From contig NAOQ01000446.1 in the NCBI GenBank assembly GCA_002751075.1, positions 14,225 to 41,255 on the forward strand: a stretch of DNA of 27,031 nucleotides. The letters run 5' to 3'. Position 1 is the stretch's first letter. Each line of letters opens with the position of its first letter. Made by a program: the position numbers and the translations under genes. Shown here in pieces: positions 1 through 9,871 of the stretch. Source of the stretch: Ichthyophonus hoferi (Eukaryota; Opisthokonta; Ichthyosporea; Ichthyophonida; Ichthyophonidae). The notes under the pieces are model-generated. The model was not told the origin of the DNA, searched no databases, and worked only from the letters and a program-made list of their open reading frames with translations.

Positions 1-35
<35 letters not shown>
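1..35. repeat. (AT)n microsatellite
   Basis: Uninterrupted AT dinucleotide run at the very start of the window. It probably continues beyond the left edge. Confidence 0.95.
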
Positions 36-36
<1 letters not shown>

Positions 37-479
37 CCTCATGTGGTGACGCATGGATTAACTTACAGATGTTCTATTAATGAATCAATCTATTAGATTG
101 GAGAATTAACTAGAACTTGGGTTGATCTACGTGTGGAATGGTATTGCAAAGTTCATACGGCCCGTAGTGTGGGATACGTTAACCAAAATAGTCATAAAAT
201 ATTTTGGACAAGATATAATGCCGATAGGTGGAAAAATCCGTAATATGTATATTTTGAAAGGAGCTATACATGAATGACATGGAAAAATACTTTGCCTTCC
301 ACATTAATTTTAGGAGCTAATTCAAATGTAGGAGTCTCCTGCATAAAATGCCTAGTTGTAGAAATAATATGAGCTTTTGTATGGCAAGATGAAAGCTGAG
401 TCGAGTAACAATGAGCCCAACTTGGGCTTGGAACCGTTTGGTGCTACAGGACAAACAGGACAAATGGGGGAGAAGAGGA
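36..479. other. AT-rich stretch without a recognisable gene
   Basis: No convincing reading frame or RNA gene was seen. It lies directly upstream of the first copia fossil and may be its decayed 5' part, but no diagnostic motif is visible here. Confidence 0.4.
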
Positions 480-2540
480 TGACTAGTAAATACTAATTTA
501 AAAGTGAAAGCTACCTCTTGATCTTCACTGCCTGTATCTTAGTTGTCTTGTTTACTATCACGGAGTTTTTATGGCTAAGAAAGACTATTACAGTCATTGC
601 AATGTATGTATTATCACTGATTGTTTGGAAACAGCTGGAGAATTGTCTCTCAACTATGGGAGAAATGAGTCCTACAATAACAACACCATGTCACCCACTC
701 CTGCCGCCAATTTACAAACTTGGACGGCCTCCAAAGACCTTCTCAAGTCAGTGGGAGAGAATATGGTAGATTTATTACATGGCAACAGTGATTATGGTGT
801 GCTAAGACAAGAAATCACAGAAAAATATGCCCAAGAGTAATCAAAATATGAACTCCTGATGACTAGAAGCAGAACCACGTATATTTCTCCACACTCCATC
901 TCGCAAGCTGACGTTAATAACAGCTGCAAACAACACTGGCAACAATTCCCCAATCAGAACCACCTGAAATTTTATATTCCAAGGGTGTCAAAAATGCCAT
1001 GCAAGTGCATGACAAAATAGAAAATACAATGGATCTACATGATGGAAACCAAAATTGCCACTCTCAACGAGTATGCCACTTAAACCCTAATTAGGCAGCC
1101 ATCTGTGGGAATTACTGTCCTGAGTAACCTATGGGCGTTTCACCTCAAACAAGATGACAAAGAACAAATAGTTGCCCTCAAGGCATGCTTAGTACCACAA
1201 GGGTCCCAGGAAAAAAAGAACGTTGATTATCAAGAGATTTTAAATTCAGTATGTTCATTCGTAACTGTTCAACTCTCGTAAAGCATAACAGAAGCATGAG
1301 GATAGGATTTAACGCAACTAGATATTAAGGCCACCCTTTTACATAGCTACCTAGAGAGGGATCAGTCTCTAAAGGGTAGAAATATATTAATCATAGGAAA
1401 ACATCCAGTGCTCTGTTCCACAGTAGCCCAGGGGAGTGAATCCGTAGAGGTTTTAGCTCAATTTACTAAGTTGTCCTCATTTATCTGGTTCCACAAACAT
1501 TGGCTGTTGTTCCAGATGTGGCAGTGCAAGTCACCTGTAAAAACAGGGTTTATGTCATTTTCATCTATGTTTATGTTGATGATATACTTATCTGTTCCGA
1601 AAATATTAAGGATTGAGAGTAGTTCCTTAATATGTTTTGGGCCAAATATTTTACCAAGTTCATAAGATTCCTCAACTACTTCCTTGGCTACACAATAAGC
1701 AAGAGTTTAAAAGGGTATATTCTACTATTTCAATGAGGATATGTTATGAAATTAATCAAGAGCCGTCAATAACATGATGGCTGGCCAACATACACACCTC
1801 TTCTTGCCGAGCACATCCAGTCCATAAATAACGAGGAGACAAGTTATAAACCTTGTGGCTTGGTTACATATACTTTTCTAATCAGGTGCTTAATTTGGAT
1901 TAGGAAATCTAGTAGGCCAGACATCACATTTAGTGTGACCTTTCTTGTCAGGCACGCTACCTAGCCTAATATGAGGCATTATGAGATGCTTCTACACCTT
2001 CTCAGGTATCTAAGCACATATCTGGGAGAGACCACAGTGTGCAAACCTGGACTTATCAGTCTGACTGAATACTTGGATGCAGATTTTTTGACAATAGCGT
2101 ACCAGGATTCCAAAAGCACCAGTAACTACTGCATCTTCCTGGCTTGAAGATTACTAGATTGAAACAGCAAAAAGCAAACCATGTGTGCCCTCTTATCAAT
2201 AGAGAGTGAATTCGTCAGCCTAGCAGCTACTACATAACAATTTGCATATCTTGCAGCCCTATTGCTTGGACTAAGCTTCAACACCAGGAGAGTATTACTG
2301 TATGGCAATAAAATGAGTGCTATATGATTATGCAGCAAGACGTATATTCCTAAAAACACATGTCATATTGCTGTCCATTTCCACTACATCAGGGAAGCGG
2401 TAACCAAGAACGAGATTGAAGTCAGAAGCATCTTCTCTGTAGATCAAGTTGCTGACTGCTTGACCAGGCCATTTGGACCTGGACCATTCCAAACAGTCAA
2501 GAAAATTTACACCCAAAAACACAAACATAGATGAAAAATG
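480..2540 (+). mobile_element. Ty1/copia LTR-retrotransposon fossil 1 (pol remnants)
   Basis: Decayed remnant of a copia-type polyprotein. From about 1120 the plus strand carries residues typical of the start of copia reverse transcriptase (a W-x-F-x-LKQDD-like block and a QLDIK-like block near 1310). The YVDD catalytic box of copia reverse transcriptase follows near 1570-1585. A copia-type RNase H and C-terminal region lies near 2040-2520, including a HFHYIRE-like string and a short block before the polyprotein end. The order RT then RNase H matches the family. The copy is thoroughly broken, with many disruptions, and no LTRs were identified, so it is old. Short open stretches between 518 and 840 may be its upstream part but are not diagnostic. 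Boundaries are approximate. Confidence 0.82.
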
Positions 2541-3199
2541 TCTTGGATCGCATCTGGAAAAAAAAGCAAGTATGAGTGCATCACTGAGTTAACAGTCTTT
2601 TTTTGTTTTTGTTTTTGGCTCTCTCTAACACTTAAGACAATGGGAGAGCTTACAAGATTGTTAACTTTGAATGAATGTGTAGTAGTTGATAATTTGGATG
2701 AGGGACCAGTGCAGCTTGGTAGTTATTAGGACACGTTTTTGACAGTTTTCTAGATCTCAGTGGATATTATTATACAAAACGTATTGAAACAAGGATACCA
2801 TTTAGCAATATGGCAAATGAATATTTTCATAATGGAGCAATAGTTTTACATAATGAAACCCAATATAAGCCAAGTCTTACCTGAATGAGTAAAACTTTTT
2901 TTGGCAGCATGTGTTTGCACTGCACAAATGGTTATTGGAATCAAGCAAATCTCAAAAACAATTAGAGAGCTCAACAAGCAGTAGATTGGGTGAAATGGTA
3001 AGAGGCTTCTTACAGAAAATCCAAGAAACTCAGACAGAAATATTTTTGAGCTGGTGCAGAGAAAACTATTAATAAATGTATTACGTAAATTTTAGATTCT
3101 AGCATGCAAATTACCTGAGAATAGCTCTTCTGGATTAAGAAAACTCAAAGAAAAAGCTGTAATGTTTGGTAATACAGAAAATATTAACAAATATAATGA
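2541..3199. other. Spacer between the two copia fossils
   Basis: AT-rich sequence with only short open stretches (for example 2538-2729 on the plus strand), none of which resembles a known protein. It may contain eroded non-coding ends of either neighbouring element. No LTR pair could be matched by eye. Confidence 0.4.
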
Positions 3200-4330
3200 T
3201 GGTTAGGCCCAGCTGCATTATTTGGGACCATTTGGGCTGTGATGTACTTAGCTACAAACCTAGGTCTTACCCAGTCCAAATGAACTGCAGGCAGGCTTTT
3301 CTCAACAGTTACCTTGGCAATCCTATTTATGGTACCTGACCACCAATATTTGTGAATTCTGACAAATTAGAAAATGTACAACAATTGAGGTATTCATTGT
3401 ATGGTCTATTAGCTTCTCGTTTAATATGGTACAATATGACATCTTCCTATCTTAATACCCTCTGCTTATATGTCACCCATATAGACACTTGTATTTTTAC
3501 CCATAAATCCTCTATTAAAATCTTCAGGATTATCAGGATTATCAGGATTATCATTTATGTAGATGATTTGTTGATTTTTAATAAAAGTCCAAATGAACTA
3601 GATGCATTTCTTAAATTCATTAGTTCTAGGTTCAATATGAAATAAATAGAGAAACCTGTTTTGTTTCTTGGGATTGAGTTTGTATATGGTTCGAGCGGTA
3701 AGGCTGTATTGCATATGATTAATTAGATTAAAGAAATGATAGCTAGTCTAAGAGAGAGTATAGGAAGCTTACTATGGGTCTCCAAAACTGCTGGACTGGA
3801 AATAAGGTATATCACTAGTTACTCAGCTAGGTTTAGTGTCAATCCCAATGAGTGACACATAAAACTTGCAAGACAGGTCTATGATTATTTATGAAACACT
3901 ATGAATTTTGACATTATTTATTATCCCAATCATGTTTTTGAATTGCATTCTGAGTCAGACTTCATGGGACTGAGGGAACGTCAAGGTCACCCAGCAGTAT
4001 GGTCACCATGACTGGAGGATCACCTATAACCTGGAGGAGCCATCTACAAAGCCTAATTAGATTATTATCTACGGAATCAGAGTTTATTACACTGTCTGAG
4101 GTAAGTAGTGATTGTATATGGTTAAAACAATTTCTAGAAGAACTCAGCATGGAAGAACGATTTTCTGTTACTATGAAAACGGAAAACACCTCAGCCATTG
4201 TAATAGCAAAAACCACCGCACTGAGTGCCAGGATAAAATATATCACACTGAAGCAGTGTTATGGTAAAGAGAAGGTCTCTACAGGGGAGGATGTCAACAC
4301 CCAAGAACTGGGCAGGCATCATGATTAAGA
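3200..4330 (+). mobile_element. Ty1/copia LTR-retrotransposon fossil 2 (RT and RNase H remnants)
   Basis: A second copia-type pol remnant. The RT active-site string YVDDLLIF is encoded near 3555-3580, and upstream pieces (3210-3500) resemble the segment before it, including a LRYSLYGL-like block. The RNase H signature STESEF, followed by a WLKQFLEEL-like helix, lies at about 4065-4145. The wording around YVDD differs from fossil 1, so this is a different copia lineage rather than a tandem copy. It is heavily decayed with many breaks, and no LTRs were recognised. Ends are approximate. Confidence 0.85.
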
Positions 4331-5061
4331 CTTTAGGACCTATTACATTTAACCATAGATTTCAAATATTAGATATGATAGATACTAGCTCTTTAGAATA
4401 TAATAGTATATGTTAATAGCACACGTACTTGAGGAAAGGGTATTATATATTATTTAAGGTTACAAAGCTCTGGTAGTTTGATGCCCCATTATCTTGCACC
4501 AATTTGAATGCGAGATAATTGTCATTAGGATAATTAAAAATCCGTTTTCCGATTGGTTAAAATATTTCATAGTTTACCATAAACAAACTTATTCCTGATT
4601 GAGAAATCAAGTAGGCCCTTTCTCATTTCTTTATAGTAATTATATGTAATATAAATAAATAAAGCTAACCTACCTTGAAGTAGACAGGGAAAAGAAAAAG
4701 CTGCTAATTTCTGTGGAAATTTATTTTTGTTAACTAGAGGTAAATATGTCCATTGAGTAATGACGCATAATCATAATTCAGTCATAAGATGAACTCAATT
4801 TGGCAATCAACTTCTACCACATAATTGTCCAGATGAAAATTATATAATAATCCAATTATTAGATTAGAAGGCCCTTACCATAATTGGTTTTCCGTCACAT
4901 TATGTAACTTTTGCAGACTTTATTTTTTATTTTTTGTGTTATTTTTTATTTTTTCTCTTTTTGGAAATGAAATCTTGTATGTCTTCTTTTCTCTTTGCTC
5001 TTCATTTCATTTATCATAATCACCCTCCCAACAACGGACTCCCAGCACTTAGCAGTTTTAG
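4331..5061 (+). promoter_or_regulatory. Probable promoter region of the bHLH gene
   Basis: AT-rich intergenic DNA with no gene. It contains two inverted CCAAT pentamers (ATTGG at 4552-4556 and 4883-4887), both next to a TTTCCG-type string. A T-rich tract runs from about 4919 to 4964 and a CT-rich stretch continues to about 5005. The sequence just before the start codon, GCAGTTTTAG then ATG at 5062, looks like a splice acceptor, so a 5'-leader intron is possible. CCAAT boxes bound by the HAP/NF-Y complex are common in fungal promoters; their use here is inferred. Confidence 0.45.
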
Positions 5062-6750
5062 ATGATAGGAATTTTGAGTAAAATATTACAACCTTTAAAA
5101 CTGGAAACCTACACTTCATACTTTACAGCAGGTTGTGAAAAGCATAATGTTACTGTAACTCAGATCAATGAAAGCAACTTCCCACCAGCGCGGTGTAATG
5201 TGTTCTCTTCAGGCCTTTTTTACGCAGACCTTCCCTCTTATTTCACTTCGCAAACTTTAAAGTTTATTGAGAATATGGAACAAAATGGGATGACCCAAGA
5301 GTGTGAGATAGAATACAGCAGTGTGACAGCTACAACTAAGGCTTATCCTAAAAATTTCCATGAAAGTTATGCACAGAGAACAGGTTATCAAGACCAATCA
5401 CCTAAAAATATGGAACAACCACAAGAGAAATACATTTCTATGACCGAGGTAGAACCTATCTCTGGTTCGATTGGATACTCGCCAACCCAGTATGTGCACA
5501 TAGTACCGACCTACCAACCGACAATGGGATGGGGTCCCCCTCTATATGATAAAACAAGATATTATCCCCAAAGGGTACAGGGTCAGGTCGGAAGGGTGCC
5601 AGGAGAGAAATCAAGAGCAAGAAGACAACACGAGTGGTTGGATGAGTCACCACAACTACAACAATCATACGAATATCAAACTAACTTGCACATGCAACAG
5701 CAAGAGTATATAGATACCAACACATGCACATCCCTTCCTTCTCAAGCACATCAACCAAGTTATATTCCTAATAGCCCAGACCCCCAAGATGATACCTTCC
5801 CCCGTGCATATCATTCGGATGTAGGGCCCAATCAATATGACTATACCACTTCCTCTTCACAATCAAGCTCTTTCATTGGGCACCAATCATCCCCTTTAAC
5901 CGTCCCTCGTGCCATAGATACCACTCTACCCCACCCCACCCCTACCTCTGCTTCCTCTCAGTTTTCCAGCCTTACTAGCTCTTTATCTCAGTCGAAAACA
6001 GAACATGAACACAAACGCGCTCCTCGCTATATTCTCCCCTCGTCTAACCCTAATCACTATTCCTATCCAAACAGATATGCAGTTAGAACTATAACCATAT
6101 GTAACACTAATCGAAAATTTATTGCCTACAAAGGGCCATATGACCCACCCCAGGAACAGGCCACACCGGCAGGTATCAGCTATGTTTCTGATCTATCCAA
6201 CCCCAATTCTGGGTCAACCATCCCCTCTTCCCCTCCACCCTCACATGAAACACATCCTCCCTCTTGCCCTACCCTCTCCCTTTCTCCCTCACCGCCACTC
6301 CTGCTGAAACAACCGACGTTTATAGAAACTAGTAAGCAATCAACATGCCAAGAGCATCCCATGTTCCAATCAGGATTATACAACCCTTTCTATAAACCCT
6401 ACATTCCTCAACACCAAGACAAATCCTTTCCTAGTCCTTACTCCGACATAGATAGACTTGAATATAACCTTCTATGCCGCCGTGCAAGACACAACGTATC
6501 TGAACGAAAACGTATAACTAGTCTAAAGCATTCTCTTGGTAAGTTAGTTACTGTGCTACCTGGTATGGCTATAATGAATGTACACCGCTCTGTAACGGGT
6601 ATGGAACGGATATTACAACAGGCTATACAACGTATACAAAACCTAAAGGTGCAGAGTCGCTGTAAACAGGAGGAATTGGGGGAGTTGCGCATACTTAATG
6701 GTTCTCTTAGGCTGACAATAGCACATTTAGAAGAAACGAAGGCAGGATAA
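5062..6750 (+). CDS. bHLH-leucine-zipper-type transcription factor, single exon, 562 aa
   Basis: Likely DNA-binding regulator acting in the nucleus. Residues about 1-465 are low-complexity and rich in S, P, Q, Y and T, with no recognised fold, as in many transcription factors. The C-terminus holds the basic helix-loop-helix domain. The basic region starts at residue 473 with RRARHNVSERKRI, helix 1 follows to about 501, and the loop spans about 502-513. Helix 2 (MERILQQAIQRIQNL) spans about 514-528. It continues into an amphipathic, leucine-bearing stretch to about 558, which suggests a bHLH-Zip arrangement. His477, Glu481 and Arg482 match the E-box-contacting H-x3-E-R pattern. The position after KR is Ile485, where CACGTG-binding proteins usually carry Arg. 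The ATG at 5062 is the first in frame, and TAA ends the frame at 6750. No intron is needed. The target gene set and exact subfamily cannot be told; the bHLH call itself is firm. Confidence 0.85.
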   Translation: MIGILSKILQPLKLETYTSYFTAGCEKHNVTVTQINESNFPPARCNVFSSGLFYADLPSYFTSQTLKFIENMEQNGMTQECEIEYSSVTATTKAYPKNFHESYAQRTGYQDQSPKNMEQPQEKYISMTEVEPISGSIGYSPTQYVHIVPTYQPTMGWGPPLYDKTRYYPQRVQGQVGRVPGEKSRARRQHEWLDESPQLQQSYEYQTNLHMQQQEYIDTNTCTSLPSQAHQPSYIPNSPDPQDDTFPRAYHSDVGPNQYDYTTSSSQSSSFIGHQSSPLTVPRAIDTTLPHPTPTSASSQFSSLTSSLSQSKTEHEHKRAPRYILPSSNPNHYSYPNRYAVRTITICNTNRKFIAYKGPYDPPQEQATPAGISYVSDLSNPNSGSTIPSSPPPSHETHPPSCPTLSLSPSPPLLLKQPTFIETSKQSTCQEHPMFQSGLYNPFYKPYIPQHQDKSFPSPYSDIDRLEYNLLCRRARHNVSERKRITSLKHSLGKLVTVLPGMAIMNVHRSVTGMERILQQAIQRIQNLKVQSRCKQEELGELRILNGSLRLTIAHLEETKAG

Positions 6751-7080
6751 TGCTATGGATTGGGTGTGGCTGACTTGCTTAAATGTACTATACTGTATAG
6801 ATATGTTGCTGTTTTTTTTTTCTCTCTTTTTTTTTAAAGGATTGTTAAGTGCAAAGCTATATGGATACGTAATTCAAGTTTTCTTTATAGGCGACGAATA
6901 ATATTAAATTGGTTTGCTTTTACAAGATATATTTTCATTCTTGTCAAGGACATTTTTATACCTCAGTCAATATGGGTCAAGCTCAGCTACCACCACCACA
7001 TGAATACTGTATTTATGATCCTGCCCTATGCATATTCTGTCGTGTCAAGGTGTCTGTTGACAAATTTTGCGCAAAGCAAC

Positions 7081-7498
7081 TGTTAAAACAGGAATATTTA
7101 ATTAATTTAGGTATTTCTTTATATAGCTATAAACATTTAATATTATTAGCAACTATTATTACATATGTAGTCTCAAAAAATAGTTAGTGTAATCCATTAG
7201 TGTTAAACAGCAATCCAAGATGTTCTCAAAAATTGAACCAGCCAATGATAGAGATCCTGAAACAATATAATAAGCCTATTTCAGATCATATGTTTTGAGT
7301 CAAATAGCACATTGCTTAGGCATCCTGCCTAAGGCAAGTCCGGCTAACTTTTTTAACGATAAACATATATTTTAGGCATATCTGTACTCCTTGTATGCAA
7401 AGGGACACGTCAAAATGCCCCTTGATTTGGTATTCTCTCTCTTTCTAAATTAATATAGGCCGCATGAATGCTCGTGTCTCTACTTATTATTCACAACA
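7081..7498 (+). repeat. 5' LTR of compact element copy 1
   Basis: A 418-bp terminal repeat with TG...CA ends. It shares recognisable blocks with the other three LTR copies in the window, such as TAGGCATCCTG near 7318 and ATTATTAGCAA near 7142. Confidence 0.8.
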
Positions 7499-7510
7499 CA
7501 GTAGCAGAGA
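7499..7510 (+). other. Primer-binding-like site of copy 1
   Basis: Immediately after the LTR end lies GTAGCAGAG, which matches the complement of the 3' end of eukaryotic initiator methionine tRNA (CTCTGCTACCA). The equivalent position in copy 2 (22554-22564, minus) reads TGGTAACAGAG. Initiator-Met priming is common among LTR retrotransposons. Confidence 0.6.
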
Positions 7511-8032
7511 AAGTTTAAATTGTTTATCATGGTCACAAAACCTGATAATTTCGTTAAATCTACGCTTTATGAAGGCGAGGGCACTTCACCCCAACCCTAC
7601 ATCCATCCACTGACCTCTACGTGTAAAGACTCAATTTTATTGCACTTAGACACTGTCTTCAAATGTGCATTTAAACCATCAGCATTCCTAGCATCAAAGT
7701 AACCCCAAGGTAACGTATAAACAACTGGGCAACACCCACATATTACCTTAGCTCTCAGCTGCCAGATTCCAGATGCCAGAGCCTACAACAGAGCCAAAGC
7801 CAGAGCCTGAGCAAGCAGGAACATTTAACATTTAGTTTGGTCAACTGTCTTCCATTTTTTTTACATTGGGTACCATGTCGTAGTCACTTCTAACTGTTAT
7901 CATGAATTATCTAGTGCATTTAGTGAGCGACAAGCTTATGGCTAAGTAGTCACCATGTTAAGGTTCTTTTCATATTCCTTTTTTATATTTTTTATGCCCT
8001 AGGTGAAATAATCCCCCAAGGCCAGCGGAGAA

Positions 8033-8583
8033 TGTTTAATTATTTTGGGTATTTCCTTATGTAGCTATAAACATTTAATATTATTAGCGATTATTGTTAC
8101 ATATATAACCTGAGAAAAGAGTTGGTGCAATCTATTGGTGCTAAACAGCAATCCAAAATGATCTATCAAAATCAAACCAGCCAATGGTAGAGATCCTGCA
8201 ACTATATAATAAGCCATTTCAGATTATGCTTTGAATTCAGATAGCACATTACTTAGGCATCCTGCCTAAGACAATATAATTTCGATATAAGATCCGCACT
8301 AGGGATCATTATACTAAATAATACATTAATAATAAATGTCAGTGGCGCCAGCCGACACGCTGTAAGTGGGCTCCCTACTAGGGTCGTAGTTGAGGCGGGT
8401 TATGCTGGCATATGTGCCATACGCCCAAGCAGACAGGGCAGCACTGCTAACTTGTTTAATAAAAATATATCCTATTACATCTGTACTCCGTGTATGCAAA
8501 GGGACACGTTTAAAAGCCCCTTAATTTGGTATTCTCTCCTTCTAAACGAATATAGGTCACAGGTCTACTTATTATTCCCAACA
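8033..8583 (+). repeat. 3' LTR of compact element copy 1, with insert
   Basis: Matches the 5' LTR at both ends but is interrupted by about 170 bp of foreign-looking GC-rich sequence between the GCCTAAGACAA block and the CTAACTTG block. It ends CCCAACA at 8583. Confidence 0.75.
8275..8445. other. GC-rich block of unknown origin inside the 3' LTR
   Basis: This block is absent from the other three LTR copies. The part from about 8339 to 8442 is far richer in G+C than anything nearby except RPS2. It shows short hairpins (GATCC/GGATC near 8290-8306, TGGCA/TGCCA at 8406-8419) and two copies of ACTAGGG. No flanking duplication, Pol III A/B boxes or tRNA fold is evident. A TGGCGCC string at 8343-8349, just after TGTCAG, recalls a lysine-tRNA-type primer site, so a fragment of another LTR element is one option. 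A SINE or structured RNA gene is another. Confidence 0.5.
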
Positions 8584-8799
8584 TTAACTTTATAAGTTGG
8601 AACAATCGGAATATAGAACTGGTGTTTTAGGAACACAATACCAAAATAAACCGTTTGAAAATTATTTGATTTTTATGGTGTTTATTGATACTGTTGAAGA
8701 GCTGGCTAATCAGCACACACATAACAAAAAGGTGTTGTATTTAGTTAAGAACCTGTCCAGTCTTCTACAAAGTCTTGCAGCTAATATAAAAAGCGAGCT

Positions 8800-9010
8800 T
8801 TCATTGGCTACCAAAAACCTCATACTATTGGCTTATAGCTTCACAACCTTTGGATTAACCAATCCAACTTCTTCTTTGTTGATCAACACTAATTACAACA
8901 AGCGTTCATGGGCTCCCGAAAAACTTCATACTACTGGCCTACAGCCTAACAACCTCTGGATTAACCAATCCGACTGCTTCTTTGTTGATCAACACTGATT
9001 ACAACAAGCG
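8800..9010 (+). repeat. Tandem duplication, two units of about 106 bp
   Basis: The two units (about 8800-8905 and 8906-9010) align throughout. Shared landmarks are CATACTAYTGG, GGATTAACCAATCC and TTGATCAACACT, spaced 106 bp apart with one small length difference near the start. They have diverged by scattered substitutions. The unit is not a multiple of three, so the second copy reads in another frame. Confidence 0.85.
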
Positions 9011-9871
9011 GCTACATAATTTCCTCACCCAGCAATGAAGGAAAAGGTGATGATCCCAGAAGGGAGTCATTATCTATAAACATTTGTAGAGTCAAGTTCA
9101 GTATTAATCGGATCCGTAATAATCTACCTATATTAAAAATGAAAAAGTATTCTCCTTTAGTGCGGCTCATGTTTCATAAAAATAATTTTGCGTACTAGGA
9201 TTTATGAAAAGACAAGGTGAGAATGAACTGCAGCAACTGCATTTACATGAATAATCATGAAATCTTTTTTGGAATTTGTTAACGAATCCACCAAATACTG
9301 CCCTACTATAGCAATATTGGACATAATATCGCGTGATATAACCTATACAAGAAATACTTTCTATGATTAATTATTTGCGACTTCGTTTTCACCACCTGCT
9401 AATAATAATAAAAATGTACTTAAAACATACAATTATAAATATATATGCCCTTTGTCCCCTGGTTACATTCTCAACCAGCTATTCCTTTACGTATTGAATA
9501 TGTTAGTGCTACCTGCATAGTATCGCATTTGCAAATTCTTCTTGCATTATGTAATTGGATTGTCCCTCTCCCATTTTTTCTTTTCGTCCTTTTCTGTTAA
9601 TCCTTCGTTCACTAACACCGCCTTCTCTTATTTTGTGGAAAAATATTTATTATTTTTTACTTTTTTGTGCTTGGTTTTCATCTTTAGTTTAACGGACCAA
9701 TTCCAACCACCTATTAATTGCTTTGTACTAGATAGAACACCATCATAGATAGGCGATTTTATCATCATTGGCCATAAGCTAACAGTAACATGAGTTATTA
9801 ACTTGTCCTAAACCGACTTGACAAGGATATATACCAATATATTATTCTACCAAGCACTTACTTCCACCAAG
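9011..9871 (+). promoter_or_regulatory. Spacer and probable promoter of the SET-domain gene
   Basis: No gene is seen. A protein-like remnant may continue to about 9200 from the preceding frame. Near the SET gene there are an inverted CCAAT pentamer (ATTGG, 9767-9771) and a TATATA string at 9828-9833, about 40 bp before the start codon at 9872. The ATG is preceded directly by CCACCAAG. A short open frame at 9542-9748 is hydrophobic, F/S-rich and looks like chance. Confidence 0.4.

Larger units (their letters stand above)
7081..8583 (+). mobile_element. Compact LTR element, copy 1 (TRIM-like, non-autonomous)
   Basis: Two direct terminal repeats (7081-7498 and 8033-8583) begin with TGTT and end with CAACA. 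They flank about 530 bp of internal DNA that has no recognisable gag or pol. A primer-binding-like site complementary to initiator methionine tRNA directly follows the left repeat. The same LTR-internal-LTR organisation recurs at 21622-22975 on the other strand, which confirms the boundaries. The right LTR is longer because it contains an extra GC-rich block (8275-8445). Flanking pentamers are similar but not identical. The repeats have visibly diverged from one another, so the insertion is not recent. It lacks enzymes and would have depended on another element. Confidence 0.8.
6972..8998 (+). pseudogene. Unrecognised reading frame split by a compact LTR element
   Basis: An ATG at 6972 opens a protein-like frame beginning MGQAQLPPPHEY with a cysteine cluster (C-x6-C-x2-C-x9-C). 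It is cut at 7080 by the LTR element. On the other side, from 8588 to 8998, another protein-like frame continues, including YQNKPFENYLIF and a leucine-rich helical stretch around KKVLYLVKNLSSLLQSL. If the element and the flanking 5-bp duplication (7076-7080 versus 8584-8588) are discounted, the two flanks are in the same reading phase, as expected if one host gene was interrupted. The right part then runs into a 106-bp tandem duplication that changes the frame. I do not recognise the protein. It is not obviously part of a retroelement. It may be a dead gene, or an upstream exon of something longer. Confidence 0.45.

Noticed and set aside
518-840. Two overlapping open frames near the start that could be taken for a small gene
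   Set aside because: They lie in the decayed copia region, neither shows a domain, and there is no promoter or splice context for a host gene.
3529-3552. A CRISPR-like or regulatory short tandem (CAGGATTAT units)
   Set aside because: There are only about three 9-bp units, without spacers, inside a retrotransposon fossil. It is a local slippage repeat.
6180-6692. Minus-strand frames at 6180-6383 and 6438-6692
   Set aside because: They are antisense shadows of the bHLH coding sequence, with no support of their own.
8339-8445. A tRNA gene or tRNA-derived SINE in the GC-rich block
   Set aside because: No cloverleaf, anticodon arm or convincing A and B box could be drawn on either strand, so only an unknown-origin block is reported.
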